Part shown: positions 51,890 through 64,000 of the stretch, one piece after another
Layout of the letters: each line of letters opens with the position of its first letter
Numbering within the stretch: the first letter of the stretch is position 1
Assembly: GCA_012295275.1 (NCBI GenBank)
Contig: CM022671.1
Coordinates: 8,729,386-8,793,385 of the forward strand
From: Chrysomallon squamiferum
Lineage: Eukaryota > Mollusca > Gastropoda > Neomphalida > Peltospiridae
DNA length: 64,000 bases
Direction of reading: 5' to 3'
Translations under genes and position numbers: made by a program
Notes under the pieces: generated by a model
Database searches by the model: none
The model's input: only the letters and a program-made list of their open reading frames with translations
Told to the model about the DNA's origin: nothing

Positions 51890-52830
51890 TACAAATGGCT
51901 CACAGTTATTTAAATAACACAGGTATCTCTTATCTAATACATCACTTTTATTTAAATAAGACATGTAATATATTATTTAAATATCACATGCAGCTTTTAT
52001 CCAACATATCATTGTAATTTAAATACCACATACAGCTGTTATCCAATATATTAGTTTTTTAAATAACACAAAAAGCTCTTATCCAATATATCACAATTAT
52101 TTAAATACTAGATACAGCTCTTATCCAGTACATCACAATGATTTTAATACCACATGCAGCTCTTATCCAATATATCACAATTATTTAAATACTAGATACA
52201 GCTCTTATCCAGTACATCACAATGATTTTAATACCACATGCAGCTCTTATCCAATATATCACAATTATTTAAATACTAGATACAGCTCTTATCCAGTACA
52301 TCACAATTATTTAATACCACATGCAGCTCTTATCCAATATATCACAATTATTTAAATACTAGATACAGCTCTTATCCAGTACATCACAATGATTTTAATA
52401 CCACATGCAGCTCTTATCCAATATATCACAATTATTTAAATACTAGATACAGCTCTTATCCAGTACATCACAATTATTTAATACCACATGCAGCTCTTAT
52501 CCAATATATCACAATTATTTAAATACTAGATACAGCTCTTATCCAGTACATCACAATGATTTTAATACCACATGCAGCTCTTATCCAATATATCACAATT
52601 ATTTAAATACTAGATACAGCTCTTATCCAGTACATCACAATTATTTAATACCACATGCAGCTCTTATCCAATATATCACAATTATTTAAATACTATACAC
52701 AGTTCTTATCCAATATATCACAATTATTTAAATACCACACACAGCTCTTATCCAGTATATCACGTATTTAAATACCACACACAGCTCTTATCCAATATAT
52801 CACAATAATTTAAACACACAGAGCTCTCAA
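51890..52830. repeat. 42-bp minisatellite with 84-bp and 167-bp higher-order structure
   Basis: Basic unit CAGCTCTTATCCA(A/G)TA plus ATCACAATTATTTAAATAC. In the core (52091-52680) two unit types alternate (ACTAGATACAG and ACCACATGCAG). ATCACAATTATTTAAATACT starts at 52090, 52174, 52258, 52341 and 52425, so spacing is 84 bp with an 83-bp variant. Diverged single units flank the core. Confidence 0.95.
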
Positions 52831-52834
52831 CCAA

Positions 52835-53375
52835 TATAACAAATATACTGCTAAACAGAATGAGCAAAAACATCTTAAAGCCCCATTTCAAGATGTACCT
52901 TACAGACATGATATTTTATACAGTAAAAACAAAATTACACATAATGTATGTTCCTCTTATCCAATATAACAACACTAAGTAATGTTCTCTCAAGAGCTGT
53001 AAAAAAACCAAATGATATGCCATTTCTGCACTAACTTTATAATTATGAAAGAGTAACAGCAAAATTACACTTAACATATATACCTCTTACCCAGTATAAT
53101 GTTCTCACAGGTGAAGCTACAAAAATTGCACTTTATGCCATTTCAAAAATTACAGGTACTTATTTACAAGCTCTCTGATACAGCAAAATCACACTGAACC
53201 TATTACTGGGAATATTTCTCTTTTTTTAACAATAGCCTTGGTGCTGGCACAGTTAGGAAATTACATTTGGTAGACTGGAAAATGGGAAAATGAAAAAGAC
53301 AGGAAACAAGAAGGAGATAAAAAGGAAAAAGAAGCAGATATTTGATTTTGTGTGCTGTTAAACTAGTTATACCAA
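52835..53375. other. No gene seen
   Basis: It starts with decayed words of the adjacent minisatellite (CCTCTTATCCAATATAAC near 52953). Nothing else is recognisable. Confidence 0.5.
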
Positions 53376-53379
53376 ATAA

Positions 53380-53530
53380 AAAAAAAAATCTGACAATGGG
53401 TGGTCTTCAGTGGTAACTGTATTATTTTCCATTAGCAGCAAGTTGTTTTTGATGTGCACCTTCCCATGGACATCAACAAAAAAAGCCTTTTGTAACCACT
53501 GTTGGTTACTGGCTTGAATGGAAAACAAAA
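53380..53530 (-). mobile_element. SINE-like copy S6, - strand
   Basis: Minus strand: TTCCATTCAAGCCAGTAACC, CATGGGAAGGTGCACATCAA, CTTGCTGCTAATGGAAAATA and CCACTGAAGACCACCC. It keeps the 3' portion including the TTGCTGCTAATGGAAAA block. Confidence 0.65.
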
Positions 53531-53534
53531 GAAC

Positions 53535-55140
53535 AGATGATAAGACTGGTGATATAAATCAATAACTATTCTGAATAGGAACCATCTTCTTTAGATAATG
53601 TAAAATGGAGTATCTACTAGGCTTCCCGTTGCCTTTCCTCTCTTTATTTTCTTCCCGTTTCTTTGATCCCCACTTTCTATATTAAATCTAAGTTCGATGC
53701 TATTCAGTGGATGGAGACTGTAATGCCACACATTGAAAACTAACAACATTTTTACGTTTTCTTATTTTTTAGTCATTTCAAAAAAAATGCAGTTTTCACT
53801 TGCTAAACTCTGGATATCATTTTTGTTCAATAAATATGCTTTACTTTAAGCTTCAAGACAGTAAATGTTTATAATTTTAAAATAGTAATTTTAAGAGTTT
53901 AAAAGAAATTCTTTTTAAGTTTGAAAGCATATTTTATAAATATTTGCTTATAATAAAAGCAAACCAAACAGTTATAACAGCAGTGTAGATAATAGTTAAC
54001 AAAGTAAAAAAATTCTTATTGCTCTATTTTGGATATTTTTACGTGTTTGAAAGCAGTAACTACTTAACATGTGTACAGAAACAGCACAGTGGAATGTGGG
54101 TAGCTCATTATTTTTATGTTATACAGAAAGAAAAGATGAATACATTTTACAAGCCCAACTAATTTAAGCTGCAAAACACTGGCAAATGATTAACAGATGC
54201 ATGTTTGTGTATGTGTTTTTATGTGCATATGCATGTTAGTACATGTGCATGAATGTGTGTGCATGTTGTGTATCTGTATGCTTTATCTGCATGTGTGTGT
54301 GTCTGTATCTGTTTTATATGCATTTATGTATCTGTATACTTGTTCACATGCTTGTGTGTACTGTATGAGTGTGGATGTACCTGCAATTGTTTAATATGTC
54401 TGAGGTATGTTTGCTGTGCTGGCAACTTTTAAATGTATATATTCAAAAGGCTAACTAGGCTGAAACCTATGGGCTTATCAAATGTTATCTGCCTGTACAT
54501 GAAAGATTGAACTACCTGAAAGCCTAGGGGCTTGCACATATCTTGCACACTGCAGTTAATAGTCATTTAATTTTATTTTTTCTCTAAGTGCAATTACATT
54601 ATGTACAAGTAGTAAACAAAATTAAAACACGTGTAACACTTTTCTTAACTTCAGTAGATATTACTGTTGATGTATTTCACATAAAACAAACAACTACACA
54701 GTGTATTACTGTTGATTTATTTTTTCTTTCACAATACAACTGTGTACAATAAAGAGTTATATCTTTACCAGATAAACCATTACTGCCAATATTTTTATAT
54801 ATCTAAAGTTATTTTATATATGTGTGTACATATGAACACACACACACACACACACACACTGTAAATTGTTATTTTTATATTCTTTAAACAAAAAATTCTA
54901 AATACAGTTTCTGTATGAACACACTGGAAAGAGCAAAATAACAAATAGTTTTGTTATGCCTAGCATGTGGTCATTTCACAGTACAGTGAGTAAATGAGCA
55001 GAATGCTAGGTGGTACACACACTGACAAAAGTCCACTGGAGATAACAACCGAGACATTTTGTACAACTGACAGTTAAGAAAATCAAAAGAAAAACCTGTT
55101 TGAAATGACATGAAAGCATGTCTCTGTTAAGTACATCACA
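53535..55140. other. No gene seen
   Basis: AT-rich DNA with TGTGTATG-rich sequence at 54195-54380 and a CA run near 54836-54859. Confidence 0.5.
54836..54859. repeat. (CA)n microsatellite
   Basis: About 12 CA units. Confidence 0.93.
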
Positions 55141-55312
55141 TGTATGTATATATGTATTATGTATGTGTTTTGTATTTGTATGTATGTGTTTTGTATTTGT
55201 ATGTATGTGTTTTGTATTTGTATGTATGTGTTTTGTATTTGTATTTGTATGTATGCGTTTTGTATTTGTATTTGTATGTATGTGTTTTGTATTTGTATTT
55301 GTATACATGTAT
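55141..55312. repeat. About 21-27-bp tandem repeat TATGTATGTGTTTTGTATTTG
   Basis: Seven or so units; some are lengthened by an extra TATTTG. Long open frames on both strands here are artefacts of the repeat. Confidence 0.9.
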
Positions 55313-55548
55313 GTACATACATATAATAGTACGTAGGTATGTATAGTTTCTCTATTTGTTTATGTGTAGACATGGTGTGTGTATGTAGTATATCTATGTA
55401 TGTATATATTTGATGTATATTTGTGTATATGTGTATGTGTGTATGTATAATGCATGTATGTATGTATTATCATATCAAAACACACATACATACACCAATT
55501 AACAACACACCCTCAAACAAATTTAACTTTTATTTTTGCCAAGTGACA

Positions 55549-55616
55549 GAGAAAAGCAGGAACTTGAAGCTGACAGACAGAGAAAAGCATGAACTTGAAG
55601 CTGACAGACAGAGACC
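55549..55616. repeat. 31-bp tandem duplication
   Basis: AGAAAAGCA(G/T)GAACTTGAAG followed by CTGACAGACAG occurs twice in direct tandem. Confidence 0.9.
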
Positions 55617-55619
55617 TAT

Positions 55620-55875
55620 TAGACAGGTCCAGACAGTAAGAGGTGGCTGATGGCACCAGTGTACAATGGCACTTTAACCAAGGTCACTCTGTGTAATGGC
55701 TGTTTAGCACAGAGCAGAGAAGCACTAATTGCTGCCCACATTAACCTGATTCATTTGATGTCACGCAGAACAAATCAGATTCCTGTTATTAGTGAAGACA
55801 CTGGAAATGTCGACTTGTTCTAATCAGCAAAGTAAAACAATAGCTTTTAATTCTTTCTTTAGTAGTTCTTTTTTT

Positions 55876-55917
<42 letters not shown>

Positions 55918-56163
55918 TGAGTTTGTACAGACACACACATATATCTGTGATAACCTGGTTTTCACTGCTAACATGTTAAATGGAAATAGAAAAACCAGTT
56001 CAGATTAATTATCTTCCTTTAATAAAAACAAAAAATTAAATTATTAATTATTAATTACTTTATTTGATTTTTATTCCATTAAATTTGTTATTTTTGTTGG
56101 TATTATTAATTATTTTTATTATTACTACTACTTCTGCTACTTCTACTACTACTAACTAACTAC

Positions 56164-56195
<32 letters not shown>

Positions 56196-59140
56196 TACTT
56201 CAGAATGTTACCAACAAAACTAACAAAACCAGCTGGGATAATTTCATTTTTACTGTTATTAATAACACTATGCATTGTGATTTGTTTTCATCAGCATCAC
56301 CAAATAACAGCTATTACTTATTTTCCAATCAATAAGCGTACACTCCCTATACAACTTGCTCAGCTAAAATCATTTATCTTCCTCAACCATACATATCTAC
56401 TTGTAATTGGATTGTGACGTATAAATGCACCTTTGTTTATAATCAAATATACATGTTTCTTACATTGAGACATGAGATTATTTGTTTACTCTTCAAAGAG
56501 ATATTTGTCTCTCATTAAGTTGATTAAAATAACACATACACGAGGATTTCCTAAAGAAAGAGATTTATGAAAATAGTAATAATGCATTGTTTTGTAAAGT
56601 GAAACAATTTCTTAGAAAATGTGTATGTATCATCATTTTATATAATTAAATATTTACTTACTTTATTATTGTTATTATTATCATCATTATCATTTTCATC
56701 ATTCAGTCATTCATTTTATCATTATAGCTATTAGTCTTTCTCTAAAATAATATGGCTGTGATCAGTATTTAGAGGCAACCAAATGTGAATCAGGGAATGA
56801 CTGACAATGTAAATAAATATAATTTTTCAAGAAATGCAATCTCTAATATCTTTTATTAACTTACAGTTTTTAACATCAAACCCAGTGATATGAATAAAGT
56901 TTAGATTTATTCTGATGTCCTATCATCAGATCAGTTATTATTTCAAAATGATATGAGAAGAACGAATCATTTGTAAAATGACATTACCCTTTTTGGCCAT
57001 CTCTGATTTAAACAGATATTTAAATAGACTGTGGTCAGATGTCCAGACTAAATTAAAAGAAATGGTGGTTTAATAACTGCAAGCATGCAATTTAATCATT
57101 GATTTCATGAGTTCATCTCATCATGCACGGGCTTCAATAATATATTTTACACAGATGTGAATCTTTGGAATATAAACTTTTATGATGATGCCAAAAATTG
57201 ATATGTATATACAGCCTTACACTGATGTAAAACATTTAAATACAGTTTTACAGTCATGAGAAACATTTAAATACTTTAATATACTGTTGTATAATGAAGG
57301 GTAACATTTATAGTCATGCACACAACACTGAAATACCATATATATTGATGTAAGACATAACAGTAGTGACTAACAGTGATATTCAATATATAAGAATACA
57401 AAATTTTACACTATAAATAATTTAGCTGATGTAAAACAGACAGCAATTACACTACAGTGTTTATTTAGCTAAGAATATAACTTACACACTTTCTCCAGAA
57501 TATTAGTGATGTGATTCAAAAGTGTATAATGAGGTTCAAATGAAGAGGGTTGATCATGTAATCTGTCGTGCCTCAGGCTTGTCTACAATCACTTAGCTAT
57601 AGCCAGCTCTTAAAGAGCTTTACTCATGTCAAACAAGATTTACACATTATCAATATTAAAGATAAAAGTATTGAATATTCAGGCACTTATAAACATTTAA
57701 ACTTTGTAAGATGGTTCACACATGATCCTGTTACATTGGTGCATGCTGTGTTGAACATGTAAATCACAGTGAAACAAATGGTGTTGATAAACCTTTAGCT
57801 TAATTAAGTTTTCTGTTTCTTTAAACCATAGCAGTAAAATAATCATACTTGTACAGTTTATTAGACAAAGTCGCATAACAATATCAATGAAACCTGAGAG
57901 CAGATCAATGGAAGACAGACATCAAAAGATACCACAGAAAGTAAAATGAACATTTTATCACACATTCCATCCTTTTAACATAGCAGAGTAACAAATTATC
58001 AGTGACCATTAAAAAAGAAACTTGTACCAATAAAGCACACTGTATGTCTGAGACTGGGAACTACTGGTTTATTCTGAATGGGAGGCTGCATTAATAATCT
58101 GCTGCACTTGTCCATAAAGATCAAACACCCTTGTCCATGCAGTTCAAATACTGGTGCCTGAGAGAAAGTTCAAACACCTTTGTCTATCGAGGTTCAAACA
58201 TCAGCTCTTGGTAAATTCAGTAAAGAAAAGCTATGAAACAAGAAAACCACAAATCATCAGCAGTTTGGCAGTCAGGAAGATGAAGAAGCTATTGACTGAG
58301 TCCTATCACTGCTGGCAATCACATTACAATGGTGGGTATCTCACAATCAGCATAGCTCAAAGAACAAATAGGACAGTATTTCAGTGTTATTACACATTAA
58401 TTATCCTGTTTTTAGTTTTCTTCTCAATGCAAAATGGTTATTTAGTAACATAAAATGTTCATTTTCGTAATGTGAAATAAACACTGTTTGAAATGCAAAA
58501 TGAATACTTTTTTAACACCTGAAAGCTACATAATAAAGGTGTAATAGTCTCATATTTGATGTAAAATGGTTGCAATTGATGATTACCAAAATATGGTTCC
58601 ATCTGAAATTTTAACTGATAAATATTGTAATGTAAAATAGATGAATTTGAAAAGTAAAAAATTATATACATAATTTAATTAATTATTTACTTACTTTTGC
58701 TGTATGTATAACTGACTATATAAGCACCAGTAAAGGAAATGTAAAAAAACTGAGTTAAATTGTATTGCCACATCAAAACGTAAAAGATTTCCAAACTGAT
58801 AAATGATTCTTCCATCTACAGTTAACCTCAGCCTTCCATCATATTAAGTCTGTGCCCTCTGTGGGTTCAAAGGTCAAATCAGTTCACACTTCACAGGACA
58901 CAAATTAAGAGAAGTGTAAAAAGCTGCAGGCCAGACACAGATACCAGTGCATGTCAACTGCTGATCAAGTCCTCACTGATAGGTAAGCAGATAGGAAATA
59001 AATTAATGGTTCAGCTTAACCCAGAAGCAAATTTACCTTTTACCTGCATAATCTACATGCTAATGTCGTAACAATCTAATCTAACACAAATCAAAGGACG
59101 AAAAACAATATGTGTACACAACATGCCCAAAGATAACACA
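55620..59140. other. No gene seen
   Basis: AT-rich DNA with a TG run (55878-55916), ATT/ACT repeats near 56100-56190 and weakly repetitive ACATTTAAATAC words at 57190-57300. Short open frames lack protein signatures. Confidence 0.5.
55878..55916. repeat. (TG)n microsatellite
   Basis: About 19 TG units. Confidence 0.95.
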
Positions 59141-59405
59141 ACATTTATATTGTATCAAAAGCAGGACATTTGTTTGGCATTCAAAACATGACATCTAAAC
59201 TGTGTTAAAAAAAAACATCACATCTATATTGTATCCAAAAACATGACACCTGAGGTATATTCAAAAACATCTGTAATGTATCCAAAATATCACATTTGTA
59301 TTTTATCCAAAAAGATGACATCTATATTGTGTTCAGAAACATAACATGTACACTGTACCCCAAAACATGGTATCATATAATGAACAAGACATCTATCTTC
59401 TATAC

Positions 59406-59473
59406 TAGGGGTTGGCAACCTTTTGGATAGAGGGGACCAAACAGCTATGCAGAGGAGGGCCAAGATATAAAAC

Positions 59474-59511
<38 letters not shown>

Positions 59512-59696
59512 AATATCTCTCTCTTGATTCTATGTTCAATATTGCCCACCAAACAGGGATGCTAGGAAGCAAGGCTGCATTAATGTGGAGGTTTAAAGAA
59601 AAAACAACAAAGTTAATGTAATAACTGTGTCCAAGTGTTCAGATGGTGGGCTAAAACCTGGATGTGGCTGCATGGGCCAAGGGTTGCCAACCTCTG
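59406..59696. mobile_element. hAT-like MITE, 291 bp, with 8-bp target duplications
   Basis: Left end TAGGGGTTGGCAACC and right end, read inward, CAGAGGTTGGCAACC form 15-bp terminal inverted repeats with two mismatches. Flanks TTCTATAC (59398-59405) and CTCAATAC (59697-59704) agree at six of eight bases, as expected for an aged 8-bp duplication typical of hAT transposons. There is no transposase, and an AC microsatellite (59479-59511) lies inside. Confidence 0.75.
59479..59511. repeat. (AC)n microsatellite inside the MITE
   Basis: About 16 AC units. Confidence 0.95.
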
Positions 59697-59804
59697 CTCA
59701 ATACTATTTCCAAAAACAAGATGTCAGTATTTTGTGTTCAAAGACATCAATAATATATGTCCAAAAACAAAACATCTGTACTCTATGTCACTGAAGATCT
59801 AAAA

Positions 59805-60830
59805 ATAAGACATTTATGTGCTTAGGAACTATTAAGCAATTAATTTAATTCTAACAGACATTATAAATAAACTTACAACTGACAGTCTAACAGATTTATT
59901 TTATTTTATTTAATTAGGTTTTTTAACAATAAAAAGATGGTTTGTCTGGGTTTATTTCTGATGCTGTATCTGTACCATCTGATCAGAGTGTTTCTGGTTT
60001 AAACAGTTCAAAATGGCAAACATGTGTGTACTCACTATCCATTTAACAACCTTTTTTACATCTTTAAAAGGCTGACTTCCAGTTAAAAGAAAGTGCTCAA
60101 TCTGACATCCTCTTCCAAATCAACAACATTTTCATCATTACCTCATTCAATTTACAACATCCAGACATAAGGTAACCATAATCCAGTGTCATGACCTTTG
60201 AAAACAAGGTAAACTGGATCAATTAAAAAGTTGGAATGCTATGACTGGAATGAAAAACAAACATTTAAGCCTAATAATGATGCATCTTTCAACTTGGCTT
60301 TGTACACCATCAGTGAAGCCCACTGTATCCTCAAAGCAAGAGTGTACTAAGATAACCTTCTCAAAGTTAGATTTGATTACTCAAGACATGCTGAAGTCCT
60401 ATTTTATTTTTATTTTATTTTTTAAGTCAACATAACATCACTGATGTAACAATTTAAAAAACAAAAAAACATAACATAAGCATTAATAATCAAATTAACA
60501 AAATGCTTTTCATTTGCAACAGGAAGTTTGGAATACAAAGAATTCAATAACCATCTATATATACTAATGATATCACATCTTGAATAACATCAAAGGAAAA
60601 CATTCCCAAATATGGATTTAAAAACAGTCTGAAGTCATAACTAAGTGTGGACTGTTATGAATAATTCTCTTTCTTTCAGCTTCTTTTGAATTTCTGTGTG
60701 TATTTACAGAAGCAGTATATTGTATATAAAAAATCTTGTACAATCAGCCTTTGAATATTCATTGTTACATTTCATGTCATTAATCACTATATTCTTCTCA
60801 GGTTTGTTTACCAGGGCAATAAGCCAATTT
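59805..60830. other. No gene seen
   Basis: AT-rich DNA without a supportable exon or repeat. Confidence 0.5.
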
Positions 60831-60834
60831 CAAT

Positions 60835-61420
60835 ACTGGGATAATACACAGTTTTAGTCGCCGGGATAATACACAGTTTTAATCGCTGGTATTAAATATC
60901 TGTTATATTACACAGTTTCAGTCAATTGGATAAAACACAGTTTTAATCGCCAGGATAATACACAGTTTTAATCGCTGGTATTAAATATCTGTTATATTAC
61001 ACAGTTTCAGTCAATTGGATAAAACACAGTTTTAATCGCTGGGATAATACACAGTTTTAATCACTGGTATTAAATATCTGTTATATTACTGGGAAAATAC
61101 ATACTTATAATCACTGAGATAAAATAAGTCCTCTTCAATCACTGGGCAAATATGTCACTTTAACCACTGATAGGGTATGTTTTTAATCTCTAAGGAAAAT
61201 GTGTGTTTTACCTTGTTACAATTCCTGGAATAAAATAAGCCCTGATTAATCACTGGGGAAATGTGTGTTTTTAATACTGGTAGAATACAACTTTTTAATT
61301 AGGTAGATAAATCATTTGTTTTCTTACTGGTAAAATATATCTGTTTAATTACTGAGATAACATGGTCTTACAATCACTGGTTGAATATGTCCAATTAATC
61401 ACTATGACTACAGTCTGTTT
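60835..61420. repeat. 89-bp higher-order tandem repeat made of about 30-bp units
   Basis: CTGGTATTAAATATCTGTTA recurs at 60886, 60975 and 61064, exactly 89 bp apart. Each 89-bp block contains ACACAGTTTTAATCGC-like sub-units. To the right, ATCACTGG(G/T)(A/T)AAATATG sub-units decay until about 61420. Confidence 0.9.
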
Positions 61421-61424
61421 AAAA

Positions 61425-62272
61425 ACTATTTTCATTATTCATTCATCCATCTACACAACATACCATCCAAAATTCCAAGTATGAGATTTAAATAAAAAAT
61501 GTAATCTATTAAAAGAAAACCCCCCAAAAAACAGACATAAATTTAAACAAATCACATTTCAAATCTTTGAATTTCATCTATTACAGAGAAATACTTGCAC
61601 AAGTTAATTAAACATTAAATGTTTTACAAGCACCTATATATACATATATATATATATTACATTTTTCTTACCTGTAATAAAATTATTTTCACCTGTTGCT
61701 ATCAAAGTCAGTACTCTGAAGTGCACCTTGTATTAATCATTAACACCTGTGACCTTACTACAATCGTTTTCTAACCTGTACCTGTTACCTCTAACCCCAG
61801 CTTCACACTGTTACACATCTGTTTCATCACAAGCACAGAAACAAACAAGTTTTTCCAGCTTTTACTTGCTACAAGCTGTCCACAATTAGTACGTTACATA
61901 ACTGTTAGGAACAACACAGAACTTTTTACATAATCCCTTTTTTCTTTCTTCTACTCCCTGAGCCAATTGTCACAATCAGTCATTCAAAAAACTGATTATA
62001 TCCAGTATAGGTTCAGGCATGCCTGTCATGGGCACATTTAAAAAAAAAAAAAGAAAAAAAAAGGGGGTTTGGAATATCTACTGCTTAGACTGTTAGTGTG
62101 TTTAGATGGTTAGTTGGACAGAGAACAGACAGTGCAGTAATATTAAGTAGGTAATAATTTATCTCCTTGGTATTTAGAAAGCCATTTAACTGGTTATGAC
62201 ATAACCATTGCATAAGCACCACTGCAGAATGTCAGTGGTAATTACACAGAATCTGTTACAGGCCTGTTCATG

Positions 62273-62304
<32 letters not shown>

Positions 62305-62540
62305 TTAGGAATTTTTGACCTGAAAAGACTTATGCAGAATACAATGACTATCCTAACCAATATCAGTAATAAATACATTTAAACAGTGATCTCGTTTCAT
62401 GCACTGCAATCCCATAAGGTTATATGTGGTGGTCTGTGTTTGAATACTAGACAAAGATAAGGAGAAATCGACTGTTGCTTTATTAATGTTATTTCTGTCA
62501 GTTTGATCTCATTTCAGGTCAGGCATTATATGTGATAGGC
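61425..62540. other. No gene seen
   Basis: Contains a TA run near 61636-61656, an A-rich tract at 62041-62063 and a CA run at 62273-62300. Confidence 0.5.
62273..62300. repeat. (AC)n microsatellite
   Basis: About 14 AC units. Confidence 0.95.

Positions 62541-62542
<2 letters not shown>

Positions 62543-62607
<65 letters not shown>
62543..62607. repeat. (TG)n microsatellite
   Basis: About 32 TG units. Confidence 0.97.
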
Positions 62608-62609
<2 letters not shown>

Positions 62610-62814
62610 ACACTCAAATGCAGAGAGAGTGAGGGAGAGACAGAGGCTGTATTATGTCAGTTGTTAACTAATAAAAATACATGCTGAGGTTTCAGCAAAT
62701 AGTAAAAAGAACAGCATGTGAGATGTAACCAAAACAAAACAAACAAAAAAAAAACCCCAGTAAAACCATAAACTAACACACCGGTAACCAAACACCTAAT
62801 GTAATACACAACTA

Positions 62815-63650
62815 TGTCATCGTCGATCAATTGTAGTCTACGAATTGGTAAAACTCAACATATGGTATGCACCTGGACTTTGAAGCTTTCTGTTTTCTTT
62901 TCTTTTTCTCTTTTTTTTTTTGACAGTCAAGAAAAGGCTTTCTGAATAAGTATAGTAATGAAAAAATACTAAAACTTTGACGATATCATGCAATCATTCT
63001 ATGAATCAATTAAAACGTCGCTCAGGTAATTTTGATTATCAAACTGTCAACCGACAAAACATTCTCTCCTAACCTCGACTTTGTACGATAAAATAGTTCT
63101 TAAGTAAACTAACCTACAGCGGTAATGTTATATTCACCAAGTGTAGATGTAAAGAGAACGCGGACATTAACTCACAACATGTTAAAACAAAACTTACGTA
63201 CGGAAATCCTTTCAGGAACTGTTATTGTTAATCTCAAGTTCGGCCACTTTAATGAAAAACGAACAAGATCACCATACAACGAAACTTATAGTGACTATCT
63301 TTCGTAATCTTCCGTAATGACGTCGGATCAATTCGCTTCGGTAAAGAATAAAAAAATAAAAACTGACAGAGAAAAGATATGTCCTGTTAGTCACTGTGAC
63401 GTCACAGAGGTATTCCCTTTGAGAACAGAGGTTGAGTACTTGAGTTTATTTACGCCTCTCGGGGAAACGATTCTCTTCAGTCATGCGTTCAGACACGGCG
63501 CATTTTGAATAATTGTCAAAGTGTTGCTATTTCAAATCACACCAGGATGATGAAGGTCAAACCACGAAAAGGCTAAATATAGACTACAATAGACATTATA
63601 TGCGTCACATGTTTCTTTTTTGCTCATTAATGGCTTTGCCTTTTATGGTT
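62815..63650. promoter_or_regulatory. CpG-richer patch, probable promoter
   Basis: By eye CpG occurs some thirty times here, whereas neighbouring kilobases have very few. It contains two CRE-type sites and lies at the far end of the gene-poor region upstream of the PKC. A minus-strand donor (CCGTAC|GTAAGT) at 63197 would suit a non-coding first exon ending at 63198. A plus-strand gene starting here is equally possible. Confidence 0.4.
63394..63407. promoter_or_regulatory. Perfect CRE palindrome
   Basis: CTGTGACGTCACAG is a 14-bp perfect palindrome centred on the full CREB/ATF site TGACGTCA. A second, one-mismatch site TGACGTCG lies at 63318-63325. Confidence 0.6.
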
Positions 63651-63777
63651 TTTATTCGCTATGAAATGCATTTTATTGTGAATCATACCTTTTTAAACAA
63701 CCATATTATATTACAATCAATATTTTTCGTGACTACTAAAAGAAAACCACCATTGTTTCTTTTTAATAATCATTTGT

Positions 63778-63845
63778 TTTTTTTTTTTTTTTTTTTTTAT
63801 TTTTTTTTTTTTTTTTTCATATTTTTTTTTTTTTTTTTTTTTTAA
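63778..63845. repeat. Poly-T tract, interrupted
   Basis: Nearly 70 bases of T with single A or CATA interruptions. The open frame read across it is an artefact. Confidence 0.95.
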
Positions 63846-64000
63846 TTATTATTATTATCTTTTTTTTATCTTCTTTTCTTTTTGTTTAGCAAAACGACGA
63901 ATCAGTAACAAACAATGCTGTTTGTTTTTAAACAAATTATGACTGAATATTACAACAAACTTTTTAAAATCCACGATATGTGGTTAGCAGCAATTTAACA

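Larger units (their letters stand above)
59140..59800. repeat. Decayed tandem array, period about 30-35 bp, interrupted by a MITE
   Basis: Words like CCAAAAACATGACATCTATA and TTGT(A/G)TTCA recur up to 59405 and resume after 59704 (CCAAAAACAAGATGTCAG, CCAAAAACAAAACATCTG). Confidence 0.75.

Noticed and set aside
51890-52830. Possible CRISPR array
   Set aside because: The units are contiguous and diverge gradually, with no distinct spacers. The DNA is eukaryotic.
56205-56417. Hydrophobic 70-residue open frame that could suggest a membrane peptide
   Set aside because: AT-rich codons give such hydrophobic runs by chance. There is no start context, splice support or family resemblance.
62400-62460. 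tRNA B-box-like word GTTTGAATAC
   Set aside because: No matching A box or cloverleaf can be folded by eye.
63125-63307. A 60-residue open frame in the CpG-rich patch
   Set aside because: No recognisable similarity or usable splice context as coding sequence. The patch is better read as a promoter or untranslated exon.

Overview
The window is animal nuclear DNA: strongly AT-rich and CpG-poor, with spliced genes using GT-AG introns and a very heavy load of microsatellites and minisatellites. Two genes can be read with confidence. Several scattered SINE-like copies share a block (near TGTCTGTGGGA, then GCATATAAAAGAT) that I recall from tRNA-derived SINEs of molluscs. With the protein similarities this suggests a lophotrochozoan, probably a mollusc; the species cannot be fixed from the sequence.

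Layout. (1) 1-3953, + strand: the 3' part of atg7, the E1-like enzyme of autophagy, in seven exons (249 residues). A tandem array of about 120-bp units lies directly upstream of the first visible exon, and each unit carries a copy of that exon's acceptor site and first codons. (2) 3954-9523: tail-to-tail intergenic and 3'-UTR DNA. (3) 9524-23426, - strand: a complete coding region for a novel-type protein kinase C of the delta/theta class, 16 coding exons, 690 residues, reconstructed from splice sites with every phase matching. (4) 23468-63000: about 40 kb with no convincing coding exon, holding SINE-like copies, a hAT-like MITE, many tandem arrays and a possible non-coding exon at 35229-35305. 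It is either the first intron(s) of the kinase gene or intergenic. (5) About 62800-64000: a CpG-richer patch with a perfect CRE palindrome, probably a promoter, perhaps that of the kinase gene.

The two genes converge and have unrelated jobs: ATG7 activates ATG12 and ATG8 for autophagosome formation, while the PKC is a diacylglycerol-activated Ser/Thr kinase. I found no operon-like logic, CRISPR array, convincing tRNA or rRNA gene, virus or toxin gene. The most unusual structure is the atg7 array made from the start of its own exon.
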